From Halomonas alkaliantarctica (lineage in GTDB: Bacteria; Pseudomonadota; Gammaproteobacteria; Pseudomonadales; Halomonadaceae): a stretch of 64,000 nt of DNA. Position numbers and translations under genes: made by a program. The stretch covers positions 2,728,001 to 2,792,000 of the forward strand of contig NZ_CP122961.1 of assembly GCF_029854215.1 (NCBI RefSeq), in the 5' to 3' direction. Of the stretch, positions 53,830 through 63,100 are shown piece by piece. Positions within the stretch are counted from its first letter, which is position 1; each line of letters starts with the position of its first letter. The notes beneath the pieces are model-generated. The model ran no database searches. It had not been told where the DNA came from and saw only the letters and a list, made by a program, of their open reading frames with translations.

Positions 53830-54228
53830 ATGAACCGCTATTCACCGCTTGAGGCATCGCCCCCTGTCACGCTGTTTCATGATGGCCATTGCCCTTTTTG
53901 TCAGCAAGAAGTTGCATGGCTGGAAAAGCATCGTCATCGGGAACACATTGCGCTGATAGATATCCAGGCCAGTGGCTTTAACGCCAAATCATACGGGCAG
54001 GAATTTAACGCCATGATGGGGCAATTACACCTGAGTGATAGCCAAGGAAATTGGTACATCGGCATGGATGCCAGCCGTGCCCTCTATGCAGTGTTGGGCT
54101 ACCGGCGGCTGGTGAAGCTTTCGTGCTTACCGGGAGTACGCGGCGTAATGAATGCCGGTTACCGATTTTTTGCCCGTCGCCGAATTCGGCTTGGGCAGTG
54201 GTGGGAAAAGCGTCAGGCTAAACGTTGA
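53830..54228 (+). CDS. DCC-family thiol-disulfide oxidoreductase (DUF393)
   Basis: 132 residues. The thioredoxin-like start TLFHDGHCPFCQQEVAWL contains the family's DxxCPxC motif. A short hydrophobic Y-G-R-rich C-terminus follows. DCC proteins are small predicted thiol-disulfide oxidoreductases and often lie next to photolyase genes, as here. AAGGA lies 6 bases before the ATG and only 9 bp separate it from the photolyase stop, so the two are co-transcribed. The partner substrate is unknown. Confidence 0.88.
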   Translation: MNRYSPLEASPPVTLFHDGHCPFCQQEVAWLEKHRHREHIALIDIQASGFNAKSYGQEFNAMMGQLHLSDSQGNWYIGMDASRALYAVLGYRRLVKLSCLPGVRGVMNAGYRFFARRRIRLGQWWEKRQAKR

Positions 54229-54243
54229 TGGGTAAGAATGGCG

Positions 54244-54546
54244 TTAAAAAACAAGCGGCATACGCGATGTCAGCGGCTCACTGTAGTGTGCATCGCGGCC
54301 AATCACTTCGTCGTGTGGCACATGCTGTACCAGGTAAGCACGGTGAATTCCGGCGCGCTTGAGATCCATATAGGCATCATCCAGCGAGCGAAACAGCATC
54401 GGCTTGGCACGCTGAGTCAACATATGGCGCTCGCCTTCAACGTCTTCCAGCTCAACCTGATAAAAACGGCTGCCCGAATGGGTAATCACGCGAATTTCAA
54501 AGTTGTCGTGACTGGCGACAAACTGCTTAAGATCCTTAAGCTCCAT
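54244..54546 (-). CDS. Small conserved protein resembling DUF6482
   Basis: 100-residue soluble protein: MELKDLKQFVASHDNFEIR, then a beta-rich centre (FYQVELEDVEGERHML), a helix with SLDDAYMDLKRAGIH and a C-terminal YLVQHVPHDEVIG. The layout resembles DUF6482 proteins of Pseudomonas and Halomonas, of unknown function. AGGAG lies 6 bases before the ATG. The gene converges on the DCC gene, 15 bp away. Confidence 0.75.
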   Translation of the reverse strand: MELKDLKQFVASHDNFEIRVITHSGSRFYQVELEDVEGERHMLTQRAKPMLFRSLDDAYMDLKRAGIHRAYLVQHVPHDEVIGRDAHYSEPLTSRMPLVF

Positions 54547-54749
54547 GGTTCACTCCTATTATTCGTCTATTTAATATTAATACGTTATTTCAGACGGCAT
54601 GTCGTCAGGGCACAGCATGACTGCGCCCCATGACACTTCAGTTGCCCCGCCATTGCAATATAATGACAATAAGCAATAACTAGACATTAATAGCTAGGAG
54701 GCCAATAGTGCAAGAGAGTTCCTGACCGGAAGGTCAAGACATCAATCGA

Positions 54750-55043
54750 TCATTGATATTCAGAGGGGTCGATAGCCTTGCCAAGCGAATTGCGATCAAT
54801 CCAGTTTCCGCCTTTAGTCTCTTTGTAGCGGAACACTACTTTGTCCCCCACCGTAACGGGTAACTCGCCGTCTTCGGTCTGGTAGCTATACTTCTCGCCT
54901 GCCACAACCAAATGGTAGCGATACAGATCTGGCATACCCAACCACTCTTTGAAAGGGCCTTCTCGCTCTATCGCCTCTAGTTCACCGCGACCTTCTAACT
55001 TAGGAAGACGCTGCCGGTTACCGCGCCGAAATCCACCTGCCAT
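54750..55043 (-). CDS. Conserved hypothetical small protein
   Basis: 97 residues, not recognised. The N-terminal 25 residues are basic (GGFRRGNRQRLPKLEG). The rest looks like a small beta-barrel: WLGMPDLYRYHLVVAGEKYSY, then GELPVTVGDKVVFRYKETKGG and a WIDRNSLGKAIDPSEY tail. No signal or membrane span is seen. GGGAG lies 6 bases before the ATG, supporting expression. The neighbours are dnaB upstream on the same strand, 94 bp away. Confidence 0.7.
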   Translation of the reverse strand: MAGGFRRGNRQRLPKLEGRGELEAIEREGPFKEWLGMPDLYRYHLVVAGEKYSYQTEDGELPVTVGDKVVFRYKETKGGNWIDRNSLGKAIDPSEYQ

Positions 55044-55137
55044 TTGCTGCTCCCGTTTTTTACATATCGTGGGTGGGGCATTATACGAACTCGCTCCCCA
55101 CCCTCAAGTGACTCATCACAAAGCTGTCTTTACAAAT

Positions 55138-56526
55138 CTAGTCGCCGAACGCTTGACCGTAGCTATCCGGGGCCAAATCCTCGAAGCGAGTATATTTGCC
55201 GATAAACGCCATATGCACCGTGCCGATAGGACCATTACGCTGTTTACCGATAATTAACTCAGCAATACCCTGATTGTCGGGATTATCTGGATTATAGACT
55301 TCATCGCGATAAACGAAGGCAATGACGTCCGCATCCTGCTCAATCGCTCCGGATTCCCTAAGATCCGACATGACCGGACGCTTGTTGGGACGTTGCTCCA
55401 AGGAGCGGTTCAACTGAGAAAGTGCCACAACAGGGCAATTAAACTCTTTCGCCAACCCCTTCAAGGAGCGCGAAATCTCGGAAATCTCACCGGTGCGGTT
55501 TTCGTTAAAGCCGGGAATCTGCATTAACTGAAGATAATCGATCATGACCAGCGCGATATTGCCATGTTCACGCACCACGCGGCGCAACCGTGAGCGCATT
55601 TCGTTAGGCGACAAGGCGGCAGTGTCATCAATAAACAACTGCTTGTCTTTGAGCAGATTGACAGCGGAGGTTAAGCGCGGCCAATCCTCATCTTCCAACT
55701 GACCGGTACGCACGCGGGTTTGATCGATCCTGCCCAGCGACGACAGCATCCTCAGCATTAGCGATTCGGCTGGCATCTCCATGGAGAACACCATGACCGG
55801 CTTGTCGCTGGAAATAACGGCATGCTCAACCAGATTCATAGCGAAAGTGGTTTTACCCATTGAGGGGCGTCCTGCAATCACCACCATATCCGAAGGCTGT
55901 AAACCGGTGGTCATTTCATCCAGGTCACGAAAACCGGTGGAAAGCCCGGTCATCTCCCCTTTAAGGTTAAACAGCTCATCAATGCGATCAACGGCTTTGG
56001 TCAATAGATCACTCATGCCGATAGGGCCGCCCGTTTTTGGACGCTCCTCAGCAATCTGGAATACCAACCGCTCGGCTTCGTTGAGCAATTCATCAGCCGG
56101 GCGCCCCTGGGGGGTAAAGGCACTATCGGCAATTTGATTGGCGGCACGGATCAGCTTACGCAGCGTTGCCCGCTCACGCACGATATCCGCGTAGGCGCGA
56201 ATATTACTGGCAGAGGGTGTGTTACGGGCCAGTTCAGCCAGAAACGCCAGACCGCCTACCGTATCCAAATGATCACGCGCTTCTAGCGCTTCGGAAAGCG
56301 TCACCACATCTAATGGCTGACCGGCTTCAGCCAGATGCATCATCACGTTAAACACCAAACGGTGCTCATAGCGGTAGAAATCATCAGCCACTAACCGCTC
56401 TGAGACGTTATCCCAGGCCTGATTGTCTAGCATGAGCCCGCCGAGTACCGATTGCTCTGCCTCCAATGAATGCGGCGGCAGTTTTAACGCTGCCGTTTCT
56501 TTATCAGCAGAAGGCTGGTCCTGCAT
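55138..56526 (-). CDS. dnaB: DnaB, replicative DNA helicase
   Basis: 462 residues. An N-terminal DnaB domain (~15-120), a linker helix, and a RecA-like C-terminal domain with Walker A AGRPSMGKTTF (~215-226), Walker B VMIDYLQLM and the arginine-rich C-terminal block LRESGAIEQDADVIAFVYRDEVYN are visible. It unwinds DNA at the fork as a hexamer. No intein is present. It follows rplI on the same strand with 260 bp and a terminator between, so it has its own promoter. Confidence 0.96.
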   Translation of the reverse strand: MQDQPSADKETAALKLPPHSLEAEQSVLGGLMLDNQAWDNVSERLVADDFYRYEHRLVFNVMMHLAEAGQPLDVVTLSEALEARDHLDTVGGLAFLAELARNTPSASNIRAYADIVRERATLRKLIRAANQIADSAFTPQGRPADELLNEAERLVFQIAEERPKTGGPIGMSDLLTKAVDRIDELFNLKGEMTGLSTGFRDLDEMTTGLQPSDMVVIAGRPSMGKTTFAMNLVEHAVISSDKPVMVFSMEMPAESLMLRMLSSLGRIDQTRVRTGQLEDEDWPRLTSAVNLLKDKQLFIDDTAALSPNEMRSRLRRVVREHGNIALVMIDYLQLMQIPGFNENRTGEISEISRSLKGLAKEFNCPVVALSQLNRSLEQRPNKRPVMSDLRESGAIEQDADVIAFVYRDEVYNPDNPDNQGIAELIIGKQRNGPIGTVHMAFIGKYTRFEDLAPDSYGQAFGD

Positions 56527-56690
56527 AGCGAGCTCCTTTAAACACTACTGCGTAGCCGGTGAAGATGCTTATATTAGCCGCCGGCATACAGCGCGACTAC
56601 CAGCATGATGACGACATTGTCTTAAAATACCCAGCCAGGATGAACTAGATAATTTAGGCAATATCCGGAAATAGCCAATACCAGAAAAAC

Positions 56691-56720
56691 AAAAGGCGCG
56701 GGAAGATACCCGCGCCTTTT
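56691..56720 (-). terminator. Intrinsic terminator of rpsF-rpsR-DUF2232-rplI
   Basis: Perfect 12-bp stem AAAAGGCGCGGG/CCCGCGCCTTTT with a 6-base loop. On the minus strand it is followed by TGTTTTTCTGG. It lies about 65 bases past the rplI stop and before dnaB. Confidence 0.9.
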
Positions 56721-56786
56721 GAGGCAGCTATATTAGCTACAGTTAGTAACCACATTACATCGTTACTAACTTAATTACTCTCTCAA

Positions 56787-57233
56787 TTACTCTGCAACTA
56801 CCACAACGCGTACAACAGCATCCACTTCAGCGTGCAAGTGAAGGGTGATGTCGTATTCGCCGGTTTGGCGAATCGGGCCAGTCGGCATACGGACTTCGCT
56901 CTTGGCAACATCGATGCCAGCAGAGGAAATCGCGTCGGCCAGGTCACGCGGACCGATAGAACCAAACAGTTTGCCTTCATCGCCTGCTTTGGAAACCAGA
57001 GACAGCTCGATGTCGTTTAACTGCTCAGCGCGCGTTTCGGCTTCTGCCTTACGCTCAGCGGCTTGCGCTTCGAGCTCGGCACGCTGTGCTTCAAACGCTT
57101 CGATGTTGTCTTTGGTGGCCGGTACGGCTAAACCGTAAGGCACCAAGTAGTTACGACCATAACCAGGCTTCACGGTGACCTTGTCACCCAGGCCGCCCAG
57201 CTTACCAATGTTGTCGAGCAGAATGACTTCCAT
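56787..57233 (-). CDS. rplI: 50S ribosomal protein L9
   Basis: 148 residues, one short of the usual 149. The N-terminal domain [30 protein letters not shown] is typical and is followed by the long connecting helix rich in Ala and Glu (~45-75) and the C-terminal domain. It is the last gene of the rpsF operon, 15 bp after DUF2232, before the strong terminator. Confidence 0.97.
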   Translation of the reverse strand: MEVILLDNIGKLGGLGDKVTVKPGYGRNYLVPYGLAVPATKDNIEAFEAQRAELEAQAAERKAEAETRAEQLNDIELSLVSKAGDEGKLFGSIGPRDLADAISSAGIDVAKSEVRMPTGPIRQTGEYDITLHLHAEVDAVVRVVVVAE

Positions 57234-57248
57234 CTCGTAAACCTCTTG

Positions 57249-58103
57249 TCAGTTGCTGCGGGCAAGGCGTGCGCGAACGTTCGCGAATGTATCAATCAGC
57301 CCCAACAGCAGCACAATGAGAATCGTGGGCCAGGTCGTGATCAGTAGCACATAAAATGCTACCAGCCACAGCCCGTTCATCCCCTTTATTCCAATAAACC
57401 CGTGCACTAACGCAACGCCAGCTACCAACAGCGGAATCCAGCCAAGCATCGCCAGCGCATGAGCGCCTAGCAGCATACCTATCACCCCAATGACGACCAG
57501 CACGGCCAGTTCTTTAGGGGTCAATCGCAGTGCATGGAACTCTTCGCGAAAGCCACCTGGGTTGTACAACCCAGCCTGCCAACTACGCGCAAGTGCCAAG
57601 CACACGATGGCTGCCAACAGCACCACAAGCCCGGTAACTCCACCCACCACCAGTGCGGCAATAGTTGGAGTATCGTAGCCTTGATTGGCAAATTCCGTGA
57701 GCATGCGATCCACTTCTTCTGAACCTTCCCGCAATTGCTCAAGCATTAGCTCAGTGCCACCTGGCGGACTGAAGATGCCAAGCTGAACCATGACGGCGGC
57801 GACCAATGTCCCCACAATCAAGGTTTCACCCCAACGCATCCTCTCGCGCAGGATAACGGCCATCAGCGTTACCAGCAGTATGCTAGCAAGCGGAATCACG
57901 TCTCCCTGGGCCCACCACCAGCCGGCTGGTAGTGCTGCAGCGATGATGACTGGCAGCGCAGGTGCAAAACCTTTGCGTAGAGTCACCAACGCGGCGATAG
58001 CTGCTCCTAACCAGAACAGCCAAGGCACTAGCGTTGCCAGGGCCGCCCCGCCTGCAGCGTAAGGCGTGCCCCGCATTAGCCATCGGGCTAGTGCCAGCAT
58101 CAC
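57249..58103 (-). CDS. DUF2232 integral membrane protein
   Basis: 284 residues with about eight hydrophobic helices. The start MMLALARWLMRGTPYAAGGAALATLVPWLFW and the middle block LRLTPKELAVLVVIGVIGMLLGAHALAML match DUF2232 proteins found between rpsR and rplI in Pseudomonas and Halomonas. The function is unknown. Its place inside a ribosomal-protein operon is conserved in these groups. It starts 9 bp after rpsR and ends 15 bp before rplI. Confidence 0.87.
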   Translation of the reverse strand: MMLALARWLMRGTPYAAGGAALATLVPWLFWLGAAIAALVTLRKGFAPALPVIIAAALPAGWWWAQGDVIPLASILLVTLMAVILRERMRWGETLIVGTLVAAVMVQLGIFSPPGGTELMLEQLREGSEEVDRMLTEFANQGYDTPTIAALVVGGVTGLVVLLAAIVCLALARSWQAGLYNPGGFREEFHALRLTPKELAVLVVIGVIGMLLGAHALAMLGWIPLLVAGVALVHGFIGIKGMNGLWLVAFYVLLITTWPTILIVLLLGLIDTFANVRARLARSN

Positions 58104-58112
58104 GTTAAACGC

Positions 58113-58340
58113 TTACTGGTGGCTATCGGAGTAGGGCAGCAGTGCCAGATAGCGCGAGCGCTTGATAGCGGTCGCCAACTGACGCTGATAGCGTGCTTTG
58201 GTGCCGGTAATACGGCTTGGAACGATCTTGCCGGTTTCGGTTACGTAGGCCTTCAGCGTGTCCAGATCTTTGTAGTCGATCTGCTTGATGCCTTCAGCGG
58301 TGAAGCGGCAAAACTTACGGCGACGGAAAAAACGTGCCAT
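58113..58340 (-). CDS. rpsR: 30S ribosomal protein S18
   Basis: 75 residues opening [25 protein letters not shown] and ending with [24 protein letters not shown], the standard S18 core. It binds the S6 protein on the small subunit platform. It follows rpsF by 33 bp. Confidence 0.97.
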   Translation of the reverse strand: MARFFRRRKFCRFTAEGIKQIDYKDLDTLKAYVTETGKIVPSRITGTKARYQRQLATAIKRSRYLALLPYSDSHQ

Positions 58341-58373
58341 GGACTAGCTCCTTAAAACGTGCAGTGAATAAAA

Positions 58374-58751
58374 TCAGGCAGTTTCTTCTTCTTCAGCGCG
58401 CGGTTTTTCTTCGCGACGCGGACGTTTTTCTTCTGCCGGTTTCATCATCGGGGAAGCTTCAGTAACAGCTTCTTTGCAGCGAACAACCAGGCTGCGGATA
58501 ATGGCGTCGTTGTAACGGAAGATATTCTCGATCTCGTCGAGGGTCTCGCCGCTACATTCAACGTTCATCAGCACGTAGTGGGCTTTGTGGATCTTGTTGA
58601 TCGGGTAAGCCAAGTGACGGCGGCCCCAATCTTCTAGACGGTGCACAGTGCCGCTGTTTTCGGTAACGATGCTGGTGTAGCGCTCAACCATCGCCGGCAC
58701 CTGCTCGCTTTGATCCGGGTGGACCATAAACACGATTTCGTAATGACGCAT
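58374..58751 (-). CDS. rpsF: 30S ribosomal protein S6
   Basis: 125 residues. The S6 core [25 protein letters not shown] through [12 protein letters not shown] is followed by an acidic/basic tail ([19 protein letters not shown]) where RimK-type ligases can add Glu residues in E. coli. It is the first gene of the operon, with its promoter in the 247-bp gap after rlmB; no clear -35/-10 pair was found there. Confidence 0.97.
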   Translation of the reverse strand: MRHYEIVFMVHPDQSEQVPAMVERYTSIVTENSGTVHRLEDWGRRHLAYPINKIHKAHYVLMNVECSGETLDEIENIFRYNDAIIRSLVVRCKEAVTEASPMMKPAEEKRPRREEKPRAEEEETA

Positions 58752-58998
58752 GGGATCTCCTTGCGGTTTGACAGCTTCCTTTGTGTGCTATTGCTAAAGG
58801 CAATGAACGACGACAGGGAAGCAAGGAGTTAACTGAAGTGCTCCGCCACTGTTAAACAGTTGCCGGGGCATCAAACAGAACTTTTATTTCAACAACTGTT
58901 TTTAACGACAGTTTTTCAACGACAGTCTCAATTACTAATTCTCACAGCTAACGCCCGCTTGCAGACAAACGGGCGCGTGAATTTTAGTAGGGTAGTGG

Positions 58999-59784
58999 CT
59001 AACTTGCAAGCTGACGCTGACGAACAGCCTCAAATAGGCAGATACCGGTAGCCACTGACACATTGAGACTAGACACTTCACCCGCCATGGGCAGCTTAGC
59101 AAGGTTGTCGCACGCTTCACGAGTTAAGCGCCGCATACCCTTACCCTCTGCTCCCATCACAAGTGCAGTAGGGCCGGTCATATCGATGTCAAAGACGCTC
59201 GCCTCCGCCTCGCCGGCCGTACCGGTTATCCAGACGCCAGCATCTTTCAGCTTAGCAAGGGTCCGCGCCAAATTCGTCACTTGATAAACCGGCACCACCT
59301 CGGCGGCGCCACACGCGACTTTTCGCACTGTTGCATTGAGCGGTGCGGCTTTATCCTTGGCCACAATTACCCCATGAGCACCGGCGGCATCCGCGCTGCG
59401 CAGACAGGCGCCAAAATTATGCACGTCCGTCACCCCATCCAGAATGAGTAGAAGCGGTGGTGTCGACGAAGGCCAAGCGCGCAGCTTAAGCCAAAGCGAC
59501 TCTTCACCTTCAGGAGTTAAAGGGTGACAGAACGCCACCACTCCCTGGTGAGCTGCGCCCTGGGTTAACTGGTCGAGCAGGTCACGCGGCTGCTCTTTCA
59601 CTTTAGCGCCTTGCGCTTGAGCGTGGGAGACCAGCTCTTTTAAGCGACTCCCTGCCCCCTGCTGCACCCAAAGCTCTCGGGGTGCTTCGCCCCTGTCTAG
59701 CAGACTTTGCAGGGCGTGAACGCCATATACCTGATCCAAACCATCAGGGGTCTTAGGCCCCCGCCGAGAAGATGCCGACTTCAT
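58999..59784 (-). CDS. rlmB: RlmB, 23S rRNA Gm2251 methyltransferase
   Basis: 261 residues. An N-terminal substrate-binding domain (VYGVHALQSLLDRGE) is followed by a SPOUT catalytic domain with ILDGVTDVHNFGACLRSAD, ALVMGAEGKGMRRLTRE and KLPMAGEVSSLNVSVATG. It methylates the 2'-O of G2251 in the 23S peptidyl-transferase P loop. The start lies 2 bp after the rnr stop, the classic rnr-rlmB operon. A short hairpin CGCCCG/CGGGCG at 58952-58975 follows the stop without a T-run. Confidence 0.95.
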   Translation of the reverse strand: MKSASSRRGPKTPDGLDQVYGVHALQSLLDRGEAPRELWVQQGAGSRLKELVSHAQAQGAKVKEQPRDLLDQLTQGAAHQGVVAFCHPLTPEGEESLWLKLRAWPSSTPPLLLILDGVTDVHNFGACLRSADAAGAHGVIVAKDKAAPLNATVRKVACGAAEVVPVYQVTNLARTLAKLKDAGVWITGTAGEAEASVFDIDMTGPTALVMGAEGKGMRRLTREACDNLAKLPMAGEVSSLNVSVATGICLFEAVRQRQLAS

Positions 59785-59786
59785 GC

Positions 59787-62213
59787 TCAGCCCTTATTCG
59801 GTGATGGTTTGCGTGGGCCATTGCGCGTACGGCGTGGGCCGCGACGTGTAGCGGGCTTCTCGCCATTGGAGTTCTTATTCCCAGCAGCTTTGCCACTCTC
59901 ACCTTTAACACCAGCGCCTTTAGCACCCTCTTCCCCACCGCGGCTCTTGCGCGGCTGGCGGCGTGGGCGCGGCTTTTCATCACCTAGCCCAAAGTCAATC
60001 TTACGATCGTCCATATCGACGCGCGCCACTTGGACGGTAAGACCATCGCCCAAGCGGTAGGTCGTGCCGGTACGCTCACCTTTCAGGCGGTGCTTCTCAG
60101 CTTCGTAGTGGTAGTAGTCCGAAGGCAGCGACGTTACGTGAACCAAGCCTTCCACGTAGAACTCATCCAGACGAACAAACAGACCAAACTGAGTGACCGA
60201 AGCAATGGTGCCTTCGAACGTCTCGCCGAGCTTGTCGGACATAAACTCGCACTTCAGCCAGCTCTCAACATCACGAGTGGCCTCGTCGGCACGACGCTCA
60301 GTCATTGAGCAGTGTTCACCCAGCTCAAGCATCTGCTCGAAGGTATACGGACACCACTTGCTTGGCGGCTCAACCGGCGCACCCTCGACGCGAAGCACCG
60401 TATTGGTCTGACGCGGACCGCGGATCACCGAACGAATGGCCCGGTGTACCAGCAGGTCGGGGTAGCGACGAATCGGCGAGGTAAAGTGGGCGTAGGCCTG
60501 GTAGGCCAAACCAAAGTGCCCTTCGTTTTGCGGAGAATAGACCGCCTGATTCATCGAGCGCAGCATAACCGTCTGGATGATATCGAAATCAGGGCGGTCG
60601 GCAATCGTTTCGCGCAGCGCCTGGTAGTCCTGCGGAGTGGGCATATCGCCGCCGCCGACCGCAAGACCTAATTCGTTCAAGAACAGACGCAGCTTATCAA
60701 GCCGCTCTGGTGTCGGCCGCTCGTGGATACGGTAAAGCGCCGGCAGGTCATGCTTATCCAGGAAACGCGCGGTCGCGACGTTGGCCGCCAGCATGCACTC
60801 TTCAATTAGCTTATGGGCATTGTTACGGCTACGCGGAACGATTTTTTCGATTTTGCGCTCATCGTTGAAGATGATCGCCGTTTCAGTGGTATCAAAATCG
60901 ATCGCGCCACGTTCAGCCCGCGCTTCACGCAACAAGTAGTAAAGCTCTTCCAGATTTTTCAGCGGTTTAACTAGTTCGCTGTGCTCTGTGCGTAGCGCCT
61001 CGCCCTCTTCGCTCTTCTCGTCGAGAATCGCCGCTACCTTGTTATAGGTAAGGCGAGCGTGGGAATTCATGACGGCTTCGTAGAAGCGATAGCGGCTAAT
61101 CGCACCGGTTTGCGAAATATTCATCTCGCACACCAGCACCAGGCGATCCACATGGGGGTTCAGCGAACAGAGCCCGTTAGACAGCAGTTCGGGCAGCATG
61201 GGAACGACTTGGCCAGGGAAATAGACAGAGTTACCCCGGGTGCGGCCTTCATTGTCCAGCGGCGTACCAGGGCGGACGTAATGGGAAACATCCGCGATGG
61301 CGACGAGCAGCTTCCAACTACCCGATTTGGTTTTCCAGGCACATACCGCATCGTCGAAGTCTTTGGCAGACTCATCGTCGATAGTAACCAGCGGCACATC
61401 CCGCAGATCGACGCGGTTTTGCTTATCCTCTTCCAGCACTTCTGCTGAAATACCGGCGATCTGATCGAGCACTTCAGGCGGAAACTCTGCAGGAATATCG
61501 TAACTGCGAATCGCAATATCAATTTCCATACCGGGATCCATACGCTCGCCCAGCACTTCAACCACTTCGCCCACCGGCTGCACACGGGTGGCTGGCTGCT
61601 GGACGATCTTAGCTGAGATCACTTGGCCATCTTTAGCGCCACCGCAAGCACTATGGGGAATAATCACTTCCTGAGTGATACGCGGATTTTCCGGGATCAG
61701 AATGCCAAACTCGGGGGTATTGCTGCGATAGACGCCAACGATGGTTTGCGTGTTGCGTGCGATAACTTCTGCAATGGTCGCCTCATCTCGGCCACGGCGA
61801 TCACGCCCGCTAATGCGCGCCAACACATGGTCACCGTGAAAAACACGCCGCATTTGGCGCGGCGGCAACACCAGGTCTGGTTTTTTACCATCATCGCGCA
61901 GCAGGAAACCAAAGCCGTCGCGGTGCCCGAGCACCTTACCTTTGACCAGGTCGAGTTTGTCGATCAGCGCGTAGGCGCCCCGACGGTCACGCAGCACTTG
62001 TCCATCGCGTTCCATTGCCGCTAAACGGCGCCTAACGGCTTCTATAAGTTCTTCATCTTCCAGCCCCAGCATACGGCTCATATTTTCGTGGGTGATCGGC
62101 TTGCCATAGCTTTCTAACGCAGCAAGCAGATACTCCCGGCTCGGTGCTGGGTTGCCATATTTATGCGCCTCGCGCTCGGCGTGCGGATCATCACTTAACG
62201 TCCAATACTTCAT
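59787..62213 (-). CDS. rnr: RNase R
   Basis: 808 residues from the ATG at 62213 (MKYWTLSDDPHAEREAHKYGN, AAGGA ten bases upstream). An in-frame ATG at 62252 has no ribosome site. Order: N-terminal helix-turn-helix (~15-80), cold-shock OB domains, RNB catalytic domain with DDESAKDFDDAV (catalytic aspartates), S1 domain (~625-725, FEGTIASVTQFGLFVRLDEFYVEGLVHV), and a basic Lys/Arg/Pro-rich tail. RNase R is a 3'-5' exoribonuclease that degrades structured RNA and acts in rRNA quality control and trans-translation. It is the first gene of the rnr-rlmB unit. Confidence 0.96.
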   Translation of the reverse strand: MKYWTLSDDPHAEREAHKYGNPAPSREYLLAALESYGKPITHENMSRMLGLEDEELIEAVRRRLAAMERDGQVLRDRRGAYALIDKLDLVKGKVLGHRDGFGFLLRDDGKKPDLVLPPRQMRRVFHGDHVLARISGRDRRGRDEATIAEVIARNTQTIVGVYRSNTPEFGILIPENPRITQEVIIPHSACGGAKDGQVISAKIVQQPATRVQPVGEVVEVLGERMDPGMEIDIAIRSYDIPAEFPPEVLDQIAGISAEVLEEDKQNRVDLRDVPLVTIDDESAKDFDDAVCAWKTKSGSWKLLVAIADVSHYVRPGTPLDNEGRTRGNSVYFPGQVVPMLPELLSNGLCSLNPHVDRLVLVCEMNISQTGAISRYRFYEAVMNSHARLTYNKVAAILDEKSEEGEALRTEHSELVKPLKNLEELYYLLREARAERGAIDFDTTETAIIFNDERKIEKIVPRSRNNAHKLIEECMLAANVATARFLDKHDLPALYRIHERPTPERLDKLRLFLNELGLAVGGGDMPTPQDYQALRETIADRPDFDIIQTVMLRSMNQAVYSPQNEGHFGLAYQAYAHFTSPIRRYPDLLVHRAIRSVIRGPRQTNTVLRVEGAPVEPPSKWCPYTFEQMLELGEHCSMTERRADEATRDVESWLKCEFMSDKLGETFEGTIASVTQFGLFVRLDEFYVEGLVHVTSLPSDYYHYEAEKHRLKGERTGTTYRLGDGLTVQVARVDMDDRKIDFGLGDEKPRPRRQPRKSRGGEEGAKGAGVKGESGKAAGNKNSNGEKPATRRGPRRTRNGPRKPSPNKG

Positions 62214-62423
62214 GCGATCAACATCCTTAATGGCGTCATTTGCGAGAGGCATAAAAAAGGCGCAAACGCGGTACGTTGCGGGCTGGATATTTCAACGCTT
62301 GATAGGCTGAAATGAATAGGATTTTGTTTAGTCATAGGCGCAGTATAGCGCTGCACGTTCAATCACCCAACCGTCTTAGACGTTGTTTATACATTTTGCT
62401 TTATAAAAAGCGCATGAGGGGTC

Positions 62424-62451
62424 TTGCATTTAACCATCACCCCGGTATTAT
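62424..62451 (+). promoter_or_regulatory. Putative promoter of the tRNA-Leu cluster
   Basis: TTGCAT (62424-62429) and TATTAT (62446-62451) are separated by 16 bp. A GC-rich discriminator ACGCGCC follows, typical of stringently controlled stable-RNA promoters, and the first tRNA begins 11 bases after the -10 box. Confidence 0.55.
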
Positions 62452-62462
62452 ACGCGCCAATT

Positions 62463-62549
62463 GCCCAGATGGCGGAATTGGTAGACGCGCTAGCTTCAGG
62501 TGCTAGTGTCCGTATGGACGTGGAGGTTCAAGTCCTCTTCTGGGCACCA
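62463..62549 (+). tRNA. tRNA-Leu (anticodon CAG)
   Basis: 87 bases including encoded CCA. Acceptor arms GCCCAGA/TCTGGGC, D-arm GCGGAATTGGTAGACGC, anticodon stem CTAGC/GCTAG with loop TTCAGGT giving CAG, a long variable arm (class II tRNA) and T-arm GGAGGTTCAAGTCCTC are all visible. It reads CUG codons. It differs from the next two copies mainly at the acceptor-stem end. Confidence 0.97.
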
Positions 62550-62611
62550 AACTGCTTTTATACTATCTACTTGTATAAGCAGTACGGTGCAGGCAATTAA
62601 GGTTTGTGTTC

Positions 62612-62698
62612 GCCCAGGTGGCGGAATTGGTAGACGCGCTAGCTTCAGGTGCTAGTGTCTGTATGGACGTGGAGGTTCAAGTCCTCTCCTGGGCACCA
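62612..62698 (+). tRNA. tRNA-Leu (anticodon CAG), second copy
   Basis: 87 bases with encoded CCA, acceptor GCCCAGG/CCTGGGC, the same CAG anticodon loop and class II variable arm, with CTGTATGGACG where the other copies have CCGTATGGACG. It lies 62 bp after the first copy, probably in the same precursor. Confidence 0.97.
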
Positions 62699-62758
62699 TA
62701 CGAACACAAACGGCAAGTGGTTAAAGTCAGAGTTTATCGACTACGCTTCAAATGATGC

Positions 62759-62845
62759 GCCCAGGTGGCGGAATTGGTAGACGCGCTAGCTTCAGGTGCT
62801 AGTGTCCGTATGGACGTGGAGGTTCAAGTCCTCTCCTGGGCACCA
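62759..62845 (+). tRNA. tRNA-Leu (anticodon CAG), third copy
   Basis: 87 bases with encoded CCA, acceptor GCCCAGG/CCTGGGC and the variable arm of the first copy. It lies 60 bp after the second. No hairpin terminator is evident behind it. Confidence 0.97.
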
Positions 62846-62871
62846 TGACTTACATGGGCCAGTCCGCATCA

Positions 62872-62907
62872 TTATAGTATCTCCATACTTTATAGTATCT
62901 CCAGACT
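62872..62907. repeat. 18-bp tandem duplication after the tRNA-Leu cluster
   Basis: TTATAGTATCTCCATACT (62872-62889) is followed at once by TTATAGTATCTCCAGACT (62890-62907), with one mismatch. It begins 27 bases past the last tRNA and may be a slippage product or a trace of an insertion event. Confidence 0.7.
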
Positions 62908-62965
62908 TTGCCACTCTCACTCCCCCCCTTTTTTATCTTCTTACATCCCTTTATCTCCACCCGAA

Positions 62966-63100
62966 TTAAGTCGCCTCAAATCCTGGCGTCCTGATCGCGA
63001 ATATCTTAGATCCTAACTCCAAGCGTTTGCTGTCTTTAATGACCTGCCAACTATCGGTGGCCCATGCAATCAGCGCATACCCCCATTCCGAGTCTTCGCT
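62966..63100 (-). pseudogene. Possible C-terminal remnant of an unidentified gene
   Basis: A 44-codon open stretch ends at TAA (62968-62966) and is cut off upstream by another stop. It encodes protein-like sequence, DSEWGYALIAWATDSWQVIK, then DSKRLELGSKIFAIRTPGFEAT, with several Trp and balanced composition, but has no start codon or ribosome site. The parent family was not recognised. Chance cannot be excluded. Confidence 0.3.

Noticed and set aside
54700..54725. TAGGAGG followed by GTG as a small gene start on the plus strand
   Set aside because: The frame stops after five codons.
54722..54735. TGACC/GGTCA hairpin as terminator of the 97-residue gene
   Set aside because: Only five base pairs and no T-run follow it on either strand.
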